Origin: Ruminococcus sp.
GTDB taxonomy: Bacteria; Bacillota; Clostridia; Oscillospirales; Acutalibacteraceae
Direction of reading: 5' to 3'
DNA length: 32,911 nt
NCBI GenBank assembly: GCA_004555265.1
Contig: SFIQ01000013.1
Span: 1 to 32,911, forward strand
The notes beneath the pieces are model-generated. The model was given only the letters and a program-made list of their open reading frames with translations, made no database searches and was not told where the DNA came from. Positions 6,629 to 15,064 of the stretch are shown here, piece by piece. The first letter of the stretch is position 1; each line of letters starts with the position of its first letter. Position numbers and translations under genes: made by a program.

Positions 6629-7648
6629 TTATGCTTGCGTTTCGCTTTCGTTTAAAATGCGTTGTACGGCATCGTCCAAATCGTAGGAGCGTTTTTCCTG
6701 CTTGCTGTTCGCCGCTTTTGCCGCTTTGGTTTGGGCTTTCTGTGCGTCTACCGCGTCTGCGGAATGAAGCCCTGCCTCGTGCCAGTTTTTGAGGATTTTA
6801 TCCATGTAGGCGAACGACAGTTTTCCCGTGCGCTCGGCGGTTTCCTCGTAGGCTTTTAAGATAAGCTCCATCGACAGCCCCATTTGTGCCCACGAAAGCA
6901 AATAATCACTTTGCTTTTGCGTCGGGCGTGGGGTGGAAATCCCCGTTGCCGTGCGAAATTGCGCAAACAGGCGCTGTGCTTTTGTGTCATTTTGTATATA
7001 GTCGTTTGCATCGTCCAGCGTATCGATTTCACGCTCTGCCCAAATTTTGCCGATGCGCAGAATATTCGCCGTGGCGCCTCTGCCGTGTTCTGCCAAATGC
7101 TGTACCAACGTTAAAATGACCTCTTTTTTCAGCCCGTAGGTGTCAAACAGCGTTAAAAGCGTGGTTTGCATATCTAAGCCAACGGTGCGCCCCAAAATGC
7201 TTTGCACTTCCGAAAACAGACTGCGCACGGTTTTGTCCTCGCGCATACGCGCCGCGATTTGCTCCATCGTCGGCTTCGGAAATTCTGGCGCAGACGAGGG
7301 GAAAGAACCCTTTTTTTCGGTCGGTGCGGCGGTTGCCGATTTTTCTGCCGCCAAACCTGTTTCCTGCGGTTTCCGTTCGGCTTTTGGTACATATTTGATG
7401 TTCCCCGCATCATCGGTAAACAGCAAAATGCCCTTTTGCACCCAAAAATCCAACGCGTGCAGAACTTCGTCCGCCGTCAGCCCCAAAGCCTTTGAAATCG
7501 CACTGACGCAAACAGCCCCGCTCGGATTTCGGAAAATCAGAAGCAGAGCTTTTACACTGTCGCCGGGCGCTTCGGCAAGATATGTATCGGCAACGCTTGC
7601 GGGAATGGCAAACATTGCGCCGTAACAATCGGGGTTGCATTTATACAT
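6629..7648 (-). CDS. DnaD-domain replication initiation protein
   Basis: A 339-residue protein with an N-terminal winged-helix-like region (about 1-95), a linker rich in A, P, E and K (about 105-135) and two consecutive DnaB_2/DnaD C-terminal domains (about 130-205 and 225-305). The second ends in the signature YMDKILKNWHEAG, close to the YxxxI...W motif needed for single-strand DNA binding in this family. DnaD proteins remodel origin DNA and recruit the helicase loader, in agreement with dnaC directly downstream and nth upstream, a neighbourhood also known around dnaD in Bacillus. It is longer than B. subtilis DnaD (about 230 residues) because of the tandem domain. Confidence 0.88.
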   Translation of the reverse strand: MYKCNPDCYGAMFAIPASVADTYLAEAPGDSVKALLLIFRNPSGAVCVSAISKALGLTADEVLHALDFWVQKGILLFTDDAGNIKYVPKAERKPQETGLAAEKSATAAPTEKKGSFPSSAPEFPKPTMEQIAARMREDKTVRSLFSEVQSILGRTVGLDMQTTLLTLFDTYGLKKEVILTLVQHLAEHGRGATANILRIGKIWAEREIDTLDDANDYIQNDTKAQRLFAQFRTATGISTPRPTQKQSDYLLSWAQMGLSMELILKAYEETAERTGKLSFAYMDKILKNWHEAGLHSADAVDAQKAQTKAAKAANSKQEKRSYDLDDAVQRILNESETQA

Positions 7649-7681
7649 GGTGGGAAAAACCCTTTCTTTCGGGAATAAAAA

Positions 7682-8308
7682 TCAAATTTTCTTTTTGCAA
7701 AAGGCAGCCATACAGCAGTTTTCGCAGTCGGCCTTGCGCGCCGTGCAAACAGCGCGACCGTGCAACACGGCGCGGTGGCAAAAATCGTTGCTCTCCTCGG
7801 GGGGCAGAATTTTTTTCAGCGCGGTTTCCACCTTGACGGGGTCTTTGGTGGCAACCAGCCCCAAACGGTTGGCAATGCGGATTAAATGCGTGTCGCAGAC
7901 TACGGCGGGCTTCTTGTATACATCGCCGACAATCAAATTGGCGGTTTTTCTGCCGACGCCTTGCAAGGTGGTTAAATCTTCAATGGTGTCGGGGACTTTG
8001 CCGTCGAAATCTGATTTGATTTTTTGCGCCATAGCAATAATATCCCGCGCTTTCCCATGATAAAACCCGCAGGAATGAATGATGGCTTCAATGTCCTTCA
8101 CATCGGCATTGCAGTAATCGTCCAAAGTCGGGTATTTCTCGAACAGCGCGGGGGTAACTAAATTGACGCGCGCGTCGGTGCATTGCGCCGAAAGGCGCGT
8201 GGCAATGAGCAACTCCAAGGGATTGGACGCCGTCAGCGAGCAGAGCGCGTCGGGATATTCGGTTTTGAGCGCTTCCACACTTTGCAGTGCAAGTTCTTTT
8301 TTGGTCAT
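7682..8308 (-). CDS. nth: Endonuclease III (DNA glycosylase/AP lyase)
   Basis: A 208-residue base-excision repair enzyme that removes oxidised pyrimidines and nicks at abasic sites. The helix-hairpin-helix LQGVGRKTAN carries the catalytic lysine K121, and D139 in VCDTH is the catalytic aspartate. The C-terminal [4Fe-4S] motif C188-x6-C195-x2-C198-x5-C204 is complete. Its ATG overlaps the stop of the upstream HTH gene in ATGA, so the two are probably coupled, and dnaD follows after 33 bases. Confidence 0.97.
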   Translation of the reverse strand: MTKKELALQSVEALKTEYPDALCSLTASNPLELLIATRLSAQCTDARVNLVTPALFEKYPTLDDYCNADVKDIEAIIHSCGFYHGKARDIIAMAQKIKSDFDGKVPDTIEDLTTLQGVGRKTANLIVGDVYKKPAVVCDTHLIRIANRLGLVATKDPVKVETALKKILPPEESNDFCHRAVLHGRAVCTARKADCENCCMAAFCKKKI

Positions 8309-8535
8309 AGCTTGTCAGGATACTCCATATCACGGGGCAGGCCCAAAAGATAGTCCGCCGAAACATTAAAATAGCGGCAAATCGCCGTAATGTCACGAAG
8401 CGAAGGCTCAGATGCCCCCGTTTCCAAAAACGAAATCTTGCGCTGTGTAACGCCGATGGCGTTTGCAAGGTCAGTCTGTGTCAGCGGCGGCAGCTTTGCA
8501 CATCGTAAGTTTTTTAAATTCTTACCGAAAGACAT
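8305..8535 (-). CDS. Small XRE-family HTH transcriptional regulator
   Basis: A 76-residue protein that is almost entirely a Cro/C1-type helix-turn-helix: GKNLKNLRCA, then LTQTDLANAIGVTQRKISFLETGASEPSLRDITAICRYF split over the five helices, ending with the common SADYLLGL. The start at 8535 has GGGGAG about 9 bases upstream; the frame is open for 13 more codons. It is first in the operon with nth, dnaD and dnaC and may regulate its own promoter; the target is not visible. Confidence 0.9.
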   Translation of the reverse strand: MSFGKNLKNLRCAKLPPLTQTDLANAIGVTQRKISFLETGASEPSLRDITAICRYFNVSADYLLGLPRDMEYPDKL

Positions 8536-8593
8536 TGCACAAAACTCCCCTTTGAAACGACAAAATCCATACAACTTTGTCGAAGTGGCTACT

Positions 8594-8623
8594 ATTGTAA
8601 CACAAAAAAAGCCCGACTATCAA
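8594..8623 (-). promoter_or_regulatory. Promoter of the HTH-nth-dnaD-dnaC operon
   Basis: TTGATA (8618-8623, minus strand) and TACAAT (8594-8599) are separated by 18 bases, about 60 bases before the HTH start. Confidence 0.6.
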
Positions 8624-8736
8624 GCCCAAAAAAAATTACAAAAGTAAAATTTTAACTATAATTTTTGTGCAAAATGAAATTCATACCATATTTAGTATTT
8701 TTGAATCGAAATTCGCCGAAAAAGCACTATTTTCTA

Positions 8737-8765
8737 TTGTAAATTCAAGAAGAATTTGGTATACT
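8737..8765 (+). promoter_or_regulatory. Sigma-A promoter of the GDPD-like gene
   Basis: TTGTAA (8737-8742), 17 bases, TATACT (8760-8765). The AAAGGAGG ribosome binding site and ATG follow about 40 bases later. Confidence 0.7.
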
Positions 8766-8803
8766 GAATATAGAATATCGGCTTTTTTCAAAGGAGGGCG
8801 CAT

Positions 8804-10117
8804 ATGAAGCGCGTATTGGTTCGCAAGGTACTGTGCATACTGGCGGTATTTGCGGTAATTTGCAGTGTATTTGTACCCGTGTCGGCTGAGGACACGGCGG
8901 TTTCCGCGGCATACACGGCGCTGAAAAATCCGGCAGGGGAGTTGATTGCCGTCTCGAAATACGGCGACACCGAACATTTTCCCGAGCAGTCTTTGGAGGG
9001 CTTACTTGCCGCCTCGGAGGCGGGCGCGGATATGGTGTATGTTACCGTACGCAAAACCGCAGACGGATATATGGTCCTAATGGCAGATGAAAATTTGTCG
9101 AGAATGTGTGTGGACACTTTGGGCAATGTGGTCGATAAAGCGGTGGCCGATGTCGGCTACCACGAACTGTCCGAATACCATTTGCGCAACAGCACGGGCA
9201 GTCTGCACGAAAAAATCACGGTATATACCGTGCCGACGCTTGTCGATGCCGCAAAAGCGCTTTCCGGCAAATCGTTGCTGTTGGTGGCGGGCGGCTGGGC
9301 GTTCCGCGACGAAATCTATGACGCTTTAAGCGCGGAGAATCTTTTGAACAGCGTGGTCTTGCTTGCAGACGGCGACAAAAAGGAAGTCAAAAATTGGATT
9401 TCCGAAAAACCGACAATGCCGTTGGTGCTTTCCGCTTACCACGGGAATGTGGTGTTCAGCGCAAAATCCGTGGCGTCGAAGACGTTAAGCGGCGGCGCGG
9501 TGGGCACACTGCTTTCGTCCTCGAATCCGTACGGCGTGGTGTACGGCAACGCCGTTTTAAAGGAATTTACAGGCAAGGGCAGAGCGGCGATTGATATGAC
9601 CGACCCGTCACTTTGCGGCAAACGCGAGGATAATGCGATTGGCTGGAACGATGTGACCGCACGCGGATACAGCATCATTATCACGGATAATATTACAGAG
9701 CTTTGCGAATACCGTGCGCGTGTGATTCAACAAAAGGAACGGCTGTCTGCCGCGTTGGAAGCAGCGCAGGCGGTGGATGTTACACTTTGCAGTACGCAGT
9801 CGGCAAATGTGTTAAAGGACGCAATTGCGGCGGGCAAGGCAGCGCTTGCATCCCCCGCTTCCGAAAACAGCCTGATGCAGGCAAATTACAGCTTGCGCAC
9901 AGCCGTAGAGGGCTTGACCAATCAAACCGCAGACGGGGAAAAGGGCGCAACGGTGACACCGGGCAAGGTGATTGCCGTCATTTTGGTGGTTGCGGCGCTC
10001 ATTCTTTTGGAAATTGTTTTGGAAACCGCACGCCGTAAAAAGAATAAAAAACGCAAACAACAGCGCGCGCGGCGTGCCGAACGCGAGGCAGACCGTCAAA
10101 ATGGGGCAAATCCGTAA
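8804..10117 (+). CDS. Membrane-anchored GDPD-like protein with degenerate active site
   Basis: A 437-residue exported protein: basic N-terminus and signal peptide (about 1-28, ending VSA), a domain with the layout of glycerophosphodiester phosphodiesterases (about 45-300), an alanine-rich helical FIVAR-like region (about 310-375), a single membrane helix (about 388-407) and a very basic cytoplasmic tail. The fold-level pattern is recognisable (FPEQSLEGLLAASEAGADMVYVTV, split here as FPEQS and GADMVYVTV, then KTADGYMVLMADENLSRM). However, HRG is SKY at 51-53, the metal-binding ExD is replaced by YVT at 79-81 and the HD pair is AD at 94-95. Hydrolysis of glycerophosphodiesters is therefore unlikely; binding or a structural role is more plausible. 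AGGAGG precedes the ATG. Confidence 0.75.
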   Translation: MKRVLVRKVLCILAVFAVICSVFVPVSAEDTAVSAAYTALKNPAGELIAVSKYGDTEHFPEQSLEGLLAASEAGADMVYVTVRKTADGYMVLMADENLSRMCVDTLGNVVDKAVADVGYHELSEYHLRNSTGSLHEKITVYTVPTLVDAAKALSGKSLLLVAGGWAFRDEIYDALSAENLLNSVVLLADGDKKEVKNWISEKPTMPLVLSAYHGNVVFSAKSVASKTLSGGAVGTLLSSSNPYGVVYGNAVLKEFTGKGRAAIDMTDPSLCGKREDNAIGWNDVTARGYSIIITDNITELCEYRARVIQQKERLSAALEAAQAVDVTLCSTQSANVLKDAIAAGKAALASPASENSLMQANYSLRTAVEGLTNQTADGEKGATVTPGKVIAVILVVAALILLEIVLETARRKKNKKRKQQRARRAEREADRQNGANP

Positions 10118-10127
10118 AAATTGTTTA

Positions 10128-10156
10128 TTGCAATCCCTTTTTGTTTCTGCTATGAT
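10128..10156 (+). promoter_or_regulatory. Sigma-A promoter of the transporter gene at 10189
   Basis: TTGCAA (10128-10133), 17 bases, TATGAT (10151-10156). It shows that the transporter can be transcribed independently of the GDPD-like gene. Confidence 0.7.
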
Positions 10157-10188
10157 GAGTATGTATCAATATAAAGGAGAGTGGTTTC

Positions 10189-11673
10189 TTGGAAAAGCAA
10201 GCAAAATCCGCAATGAAACTGAATTACGGCAAAACCATATTGACCGGATTCGGGTTTCTTGCAACTTCTATCGCATGGGCAATTTATGACCCGTATATTA
10301 CAAAAATCCTAAACCATTTGTTAAATGCGTCTGCCACCATTACCGGGTGGAGCACCGCATTGGTAGAGCGTTTTCCGACCTTGGTTCGCTTTGCCGAGGC
10401 GCAGGGCGAGTCGGTTACGCTGGAAGGCGGCGGCTTTACGCTGGTGCCGTTGTTCATCGGTATTATTATGACCTTTGACAATATTTTCGGCGTGATTTTC
10501 CAGCCGACCTTCGGCAAACTGTCGGACAACTGCCACTCCAAACTCGGCAAGCGCCGTCCGTTTATCGTTTTCGGCGCGCCGATTTCCGCGGTACTGTTCT
10601 TCTTAATTCCGATTGCCGCGGTGTATGTGGGCTCCCTGCCGCTTACGATGTGTTTCATTATTCTGTTTGTATTTGTGATGTCCTTGTGGCGTGCCCCTGT
10701 TGTCGCCTTAATGCCCGACTTGACGCCGCCGGAACTTCGCTCCGAAGGCAACGCCGTCATCAATTTGATGGGCGGTCTCGGCGGGTTAATCGGTATGGTT
10801 GCGGGCACGATTGTTACCGTGATTTTCAAGGCGCGTGGCGTAGCGATTACCGCCGAAAACGAGGAACGGATTTATCCGTATGTATTCTTAATCGGTGCGG
10901 TTGTCATGATTATCGGGATGCTTGTTTTGCTGTTCTTCGTGAAAGAGCAGGATTCACGCATCGAAGTGAAAGCACAGCGCAACCAAGCGTCGCAGGAAAA
11001 AAGCGATAAAGCGGCGGCAAAGGCACGCAAAAAAGCAGAGCGCGCGGCGGCAAAGGCGGCGCTTTCCAAAGGCGAGCGCAAGAGTTTGATTCTTATGCTG
11101 ATGGGCTTGTTTTTCCTGTTCTGCGGCACCAATGCCATTCAAACCTATTTCTCGCTGTTTGCGGCAGAAATTCTCGGCAAAACCACTTCTGAAGCCACCA
11201 TTATGATGGCGGTATTTGCGATTTGTTCTGCGGCGGCTGCATTGCCCGCAGGCAAATGCGGTAAAAAATTCGGCAGAAAGAAAACCATTCTCGTGGGGCT
11301 TGCGGTCTTTATGGTTGTGTTCGCACTGTATGTGGCAACCAGAAGCTTTGCGTTGATTTGGGTTGCGCTTGTTCTCGGCGGTGCGGCAAATATGTTTATC
11401 ACCGTCAATACACTTCCGCTTGTGTTGGAAATCGGCGGGCTTGACAAGGTCGGTACATTCACCGGGTATTATTATACCGCAACCTTTTCCGCGCAAATTG
11501 CTTCTCCGATTTTGTACGGCGTGATTCGTATGCTGTCCGGTACATATATGTCCTTGTTCTGGTATGCGCCGGTGGTCTTTGTACTGTCTATTCTCTGCAT
11601 CCTGTTTGTCAAACACGGCGAGGCGATTCCGCAGGCTGTGATTGATAAGATTGAAGAAGAAAACGCAGACTGA
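10189..11673 (+). CDS. GPH/MFS-family sugar transporter
   Basis: A 494-residue integral membrane protein with about twelve hydrophobic segments, similar in layout to glycoside-pentoside-hexuronide and SLC45-like symporters. Family-like features are PTFGKLSDNCHSKLGKRRP, the loop 2-3 motif of MFS proteins, and MPDLTPPELRSEGNAV. A lysine- and alanine-rich cytoplasmic loop of about 45 residues (about 262-305) links the two halves. I chose the TTG at 10189 because AAAGGAGA ends 8 bases before it; no ATG is near. Substrate unknown; sugars are the likely class. Confidence 0.82.
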   Translation: MEKQAKSAMKLNYGKTILTGFGFLATSIAWAIYDPYITKILNHLLNASATITGWSTALVERFPTLVRFAEAQGESVTLEGGGFTLVPLFIGIIMTFDNIFGVIFQPTFGKLSDNCHSKLGKRRPFIVFGAPISAVLFFLIPIAAVYVGSLPLTMCFIILFVFVMSLWRAPVVALMPDLTPPELRSEGNAVINLMGGLGGLIGMVAGTIVTVIFKARGVAITAENEERIYPYVFLIGAVVMIIGMLVLLFFVKEQDSRIEVKAQRNQASQEKSDKAAAKARKKAERAAAKAALSKGERKSLILMLMGLFFLFCGTNAIQTYFSLFAAEILGKTTSEATIMMAVFAICSAAAALPAGKCGKKFGRKKTILVGLAVFMVVFALYVATRSFALIWVALVLGGAANMFITVNTLPLVLEIGGLDKVGTFTGYYYTATFSAQIASPILYGVIRMLSGTYMSLFWYAPVVFVLSILCILFVKHGEAIPQAVIDKIEEENAD

Positions 11674-11690
11674 TACCTATTTAGGCACAG

Positions 11691-11732
11691 AAAAGCACCC
11701 GTAATGCTTTTATGCATTGCGGGTGCTTTTTT
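11691..11732. terminator. Bidirectional terminator between convergent genes
   Basis: AAAGCACCCGTAATGC pairs with GCATTGCGGGTGCTTT with one G-T type mismatch, flanked by A-run and T-run. It ends the rightward transporter and the leftward ECF gene. Confidence 0.92.
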
Positions 11733-11740
11733 ACGCCTGT

Positions 11741-12376
11741 TTATTTTACTTTGCGCAGCGCGACCGCTACGCCTTTGCCGACCGCCGAACCGAGCACGGC
11801 ACACACCAAAAGTTCAATCGGTGCATTTATGCCCGCCGCAATGGCAATCACGGTTTTGAGCATTGTGTCAACACCGCCGAGAGAGGCCGCTTGTTCGGGC
11901 GAGAATGTGACGCCGAAAAACAATAGCGCGAGCGCGCCTAAAAAGAACAGCGTGTTCAACAGCGAACCGGAAATACCGGCAACCAAATAACTCCAACTGC
12001 CTTTTTTGTCATGCGCGGAACAGACTTTAAACAAAAGCCCGCAGAGTAAGCCCGCCAAAATACGGGTTATGACACAGACCAAAAAGGTTCGCGGGATACT
12101 GTGTGTTACGAGAATGGCGCCTAAGGGACTGCCCATAAAGCATTGCACAAAGCTCGTAATGCCGAAGACACCGCCCAGCAACGCACCGACAGCAGGACCG
12201 CAGGTAACTGCACCGATGATGACAGGCACCATAATCAGTGTCAGTTCCAAAGGACCGACGCGTAAGTAGCCAATGGGGGTGAGTGCCATGACCACGACGA
12301 TTGCCGCAAGCATGGCAGTTTCGACGAGCAGGACGGTTTTTTGCCTGCGCGTCTTTTGGGGTTTTGCGTTTGACAT
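11741..12376 (-). CDS. ECF transporter S component, probably for pantothenate (PanT-like)
   Basis: A 211-residue membrane protein with about six hydrophobic segments. The N-terminus VLLVETAMLAAIVVVMAL carries the small-residue helix typical of ECF S components, followed by LTLIMVPVIIGAVTCGP and ALLGGVFGITSF, which are hallmarks of the ECF_trnsprt family. S components bind a vitamin and use a shared EcfA/A'/T energising module, which is not encoded here. It lies 78 bases downstream of coaX on the same strand, so pantothenate is the most economical substrate, but this is inferred from context. GGAGG precedes the ATG. Confidence 0.85.
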   Translation of the reverse strand: MSNAKPQKTRRQKTVLLVETAMLAAIVVVMALTPIGYLRVGPLELTLIMVPVIIGAVTCGPAVGALLGGVFGITSFVQCFMGSPLGAILVTHSIPRTFLVCVITRILAGLLCGLLFKVCSAHDKKGSWSYLVAGISGSLLNTLFFLGALALLFFGVTFSPEQAASLGGVDTMLKTVIAIAAGINAPIELLVCAVLGSAVGKGVAVALRKVK

Positions 12377-12454
12377 TTATATTCCTCCTTGCTGCTGCTC
12401 TTTGCAATCGTAGCAAAGATGCAACGCAAAATTTGGCGAAATGAAATGCGTGTA

Positions 12455-13216
12455 TTATTGGTTTTTGTCGTAGATTTTCTTTAAGCCCTTCAACACCAAA
12501 TCACCGTCATAGGTAATTTCGTGTCTGCAAACCGGCGTAATAAATGCGGAAAGCCCACCGGTCGATAAAATGGTTTTCGGTGCGCCCAATTCTGCGGCGA
12601 AACGGTCTAACAGCCCGTCTATCATTGCCGCTGTACCCAAAATCACACCACTTTGCATACTTTCAATGGAATTGGTGCCGCACGCCTTTTTCGGTGGCTC
12701 CAAACTGATTGTCGGTAGTAAAGAACTTGTGTCCGTGAGTGCTTTTAGAGAAATAGCCACACCGGGCGCAATCATACAGCCGCGAAAGCCCTTTTCATCA
12801 ATCGCGTAAATTTTGGTCGCCGTACCGAGGTCGACCACAAACGCGGGCAAGGTGTAATAAGCGGATGCCCCAACCGCACCCGCCGCAAGGTCTGCGCCCA
12901 ACTGCGCCGGATTATCAATTAAAATATTCAAGCCGGTTTTCACGCCGGGGGAGAGCACCAAAACCTTTTTCGCAGTCAACCGCTCAATCGCGTGCTTTAC
13001 AGAGGAAGTGATTTCAGGAACAACAGAACTGATGATGGTTCCGGCAATCTCTTTCTGCTCCACATTGTGCATTTGAAACAGCTGAAAAAACGATGCCGCA
13101 AATTGGTCTTCGGTTTTTTGCCGTTCTGTCGCCAGCCGTACACCCATCTGCAACATATCGCCCTGAAACAGACCGAGATTGATGTTGGTATTACCAATGT
13201 CAATCGTTAAAACCAT
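12455..13216 (-). CDS. coaX: Type III pantothenate kinase
   Basis: A 253-residue cytoplasmic kinase of the ASKHA fold that phosphorylates pantothenate, the first step of coenzyme A synthesis. The start MVLTIDIGNTNINLG holds the phosphate loop DIGNT, the second nucleotide-binding segment is VVDLGTATK, and the C-terminal STGGLSAFI is the adenosine motif. The true start is 13216, after GGGAGG; the frame runs 33 codons upstream without a ribosome binding site. It forms a likely two-gene operon with the S component, coupling vitamin uptake with trapping. Confidence 0.95.
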   Translation of the reverse strand: MVLTIDIGNTNINLGLFQGDMLQMGVRLATERQKTEDQFAASFFQLFQMHNVEQKEIAGTIISSVVPEITSSVKHAIERLTAKKVLVLSPGVKTGLNILIDNPAQLGADLAAGAVGASAYYTLPAFVVDLGTATKIYAIDEKGFRGCMIAPGVAISLKALTDTSSLLPTISLEPPKKACGTNSIESMQSGVILGTAAMIDGLLDRFAAELGAPKTILSTGGLSAFITPVCRHEITYDGDLVLKGLKKIYDKNQ

Positions 13217-13246
13217 AGAATAACCTCCCTTGCAAAGTTGCGCCTT

Positions 13247-13275
13247 ATTGTAGCACACAAAATCGAAAAAAACAA
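13247..13275 (-). promoter_or_regulatory. Sigma-A promoter of coaX
   Basis: TTGTTT (13270-13275, minus strand), 17 bases, TACAAT (13247-13252), about 30 bases before the coaX start. Confidence 0.65.
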
Positions 13276-13290
13276 GTGAAACACATAATA

Positions 13291-13325
13291 AAAAAACAAG
13301 CGACTCTGTTTCCAAAGTCGCTTGT
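13291..13325 (-). terminator. Terminator of the secreted repeat protein gene
   Basis: Minus strand ACAAGCGACT and AGTCGCTTGT pair over 10 bases around a short loop, followed by seven T. Confidence 0.9.
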
Positions 13326-13355
13326 ACTATCTTTTATCAGGACTCAAATATGCAA

Positions 13356-14228
13356 TTATTTCTGCTTTTTCTTGGTCAGAACAAGTGCTACACCAGCAAC
13401 AGCCGCAACCGCCGCAACGGAAAGGATTGCTGTATCGCCGGTCGGTTCTTTACCTTCGTAAGAATCCGGATTTGTGGTGGTGCCGTTGTTGCCGTCACCG
13501 CTGCCGTCGCCGCTACCGCCGCCGAACAAACCGGTGATTGCATCAACAATCCCTCCAAGGAAACCGCCGATACCGCCGGAATTGGCGGCGTTAGTTGTGG
13601 ATTCGGCAGCGTCTAACTGTCTGATGATTTCATCGTATACATTCTGCGGGATTGCACCCCGTTCATACAGAGAATCCACCACGGATTTGAGCTGGTCAGC
13701 CGGAACGCCCATATCTTTCAGGGCTTTAATGACTTCCGTTGCTGCCTTGGCAACATCTGCATCGTCAATGTCAGGCATAGCCGAAGAAGAAGGCTCTTCT
13801 GCCGCTTCCAAAGCTGCCATCAGGTTTTGATAGGACTCATAGTCCATTTTGCCGGTGGCATACATTTCCTCAAAAGCTGCTTCAAGCTCTGCTTTTGTGA
13901 AGCCTGCCTTTAATGCTGCATCCACCACCTGTGCCGCTTCTTCGGGGGAGAGGTTTTCAAATGTGATTTCATCTGCACCGGAAGCACTGGTGGTATCCGT
14001 ACCGCCGCCGATACCGCCGATGATGTCACCGATGGAACCGATAATGCCGCCCATGTCAGGCAACGAAACGTCGGAAGGCAGGAAGCCGCCGATGATACCC
14101 GTAACGGTTTCCAGAATGGCGCCGAAATCCAACCCGCCGCCGGCTTCTGCAGTGGTTTCTGCAAAGCTCGGTATGCAAAGTGAGAACGCCATGACAAGCG
14201 CTAACATAACTGCAAGTACTTTTTTCAT
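13356..14228 (-). CDS. Secreted, probably wall-anchored helical repeat protein
   Basis: A 290-residue exported protein of unknown function. A signal peptide (1 to about 23, ending SFA) is followed by a glycine- and isoleucine-rich segment with repeated GGIIG/DIIGG units. Two similar helical repeats follow: ALKAGFTKAELEAAFEEMY-ATGKMDYESYQNLMAAL and ALKDMGVPADQLKSVVDSLY-ERGAIPQNVYDEIIRQL. Next come another Gly-rich stretch and a Ser/Gly/Asn/Thr linker, then PTGDTAIL, a hydrophobic helix and KKKQK. The end resembles a sortase-type sorting signal without the leading LP. The start at 14228 has GAGGG upstream; 17 earlier codons of open frame lack support. Confidence 0.8.
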   Translation of the reverse strand: MKKVLAVMLALVMAFSLCIPSFAETTAEAGGGLDFGAILETVTGIIGGFLPSDVSLPDMGGIIGSIGDIIGGIGGGTDTTSASGADEITFENLSPEEAAQVVDAALKAGFTKAELEAAFEEMYATGKMDYESYQNLMAALEAAEEPSSSAMPDIDDADVAKAATEVIKALKDMGVPADQLKSVVDSLYERGAIPQNVYDEIIRQLDAAESTTNAANSGGIGGFLGGIVDAITGLFGGGSGDGSGDGNNGTTTNPDSYEGKEPTGDTAILSVAAVAAVAGVALVLTKKKQK

Positions 14229-14284
14229 AAGTAAGTCCCTCTTTTTTTGAATATTTGTGAATAGACTTTCACAGTTCATTACAT

Positions 14285-14313
14285 AGTTTACAATATTATC
14301 GGTGCGTTGTCAA
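14285..14313 (-). promoter_or_regulatory. Sigma-A promoter of the secreted repeat protein gene
   Basis: Consensus TTGACA (14308-14313, minus strand), 17 bases, TAAACT (14285-14290). Confidence 0.7.
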
Positions 14314-14381
14314 GAGAAATCCCAAAAAACACAAGTCGATTTTTGCATTTTTTTTAACATTTGCGCTGTTTTTCTCCGCGC

Positions 14382-14410
14382 TTGACCGATTGCGGTTTTT
14401 TCGCTACAAT
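14382..14410 (+). promoter_or_regulatory. Sigma-A promoter of the membrane protein gene at 14449
   Basis: TTGACC (14382-14387), 17 bases, TACAAT (14405-14410). It is divergent from the promoter at 14285-14313. Confidence 0.72.
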
Positions 14411-14448
14411 AGAGCTGTGAAATATCAATACCGAAAAGAGGATTGTTT

Positions 14449-15048
14449 ATGCAAAAAGAACATTCGGTCTGTTTTTATTGTGCGGGGGTACTTTGGTTGT
14501 GCAGTCTGTTTGCGGGGGTTGGTGAGCTGTTCGGTGTGTCGGTTTGCTTTTTCGGCACGCCGCTGCACCAGTATCTTGCCATACCGATTTGTTTATTTTC
14601 CGTTTTGCTGTGCGTTTTTTTGTGTAAACGCGTGCGCACCGCGCCGAAAACGCGCGGCACCTTGCAGGGGAAGCTTTTGTGTGCCGCTTGCATTGCGCTT
14701 TGTACCGTGATGGTATGCGTGACGGCGTTCGCGGCGGCGATTTCGGCGGTGCATTATGCAGGGCAGAATATTTCACCCGATAAATCGTACAAAATTTTTT
14801 ACGAAACCGAAACCGAAGACAGCGAGCCGATTGCCCATCTTTACCGACGGTATTCTCCGTTTTTGATGCGATATTGTAATTCGGCGGTGTTATACGACTG
14901 TGCCGAAGCGCCGGAAAATGCCGAGCTTTCTTGGGAGGAGGACTATTGCGCGATTTCCTATGTCGCCTATGCGGCAGATGCGGAAAGTGCCGAGGCTTTG
15001 GAACCCGTCTCGCGGAAATTGTATTACGCCTCGACCGCCCGCTATTAA
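14449..15048 (+). CDS. Hypothetical membrane protein
   Basis: A 199-residue protein that I do not recognise. It has three hydrophobic segments (about 9-29, 42-60 and 76-99) with many cysteines, then an acidic soluble part (about 105-199) with tyrosines and alanines, probably outside the membrane. AGAGGA 7 bases before ATG 14449 supports the start, as does its own promoter. It converges on the CxC protein gene at 15065; no clear terminator lies between them. Confidence 0.7.
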   Translation: MQKEHSVCFYCAGVLWLCSLFAGVGELFGVSVCFFGTPLHQYLAIPICLFSVLLCVFLCKRVRTAPKTRGTLQGKLLCAACIALCTVMVCVTAFAAAISAVHYAGQNISPDKSYKIFYETETEDSEPIAHLYRRYSPFLMRYCNSAVLYDCAEAPENAELSWEEDYCAISYVAYAADAESAEALEPVSRKLYYASTARY

Positions 15049-15064
15049 GCGCGTATATCCTTTT

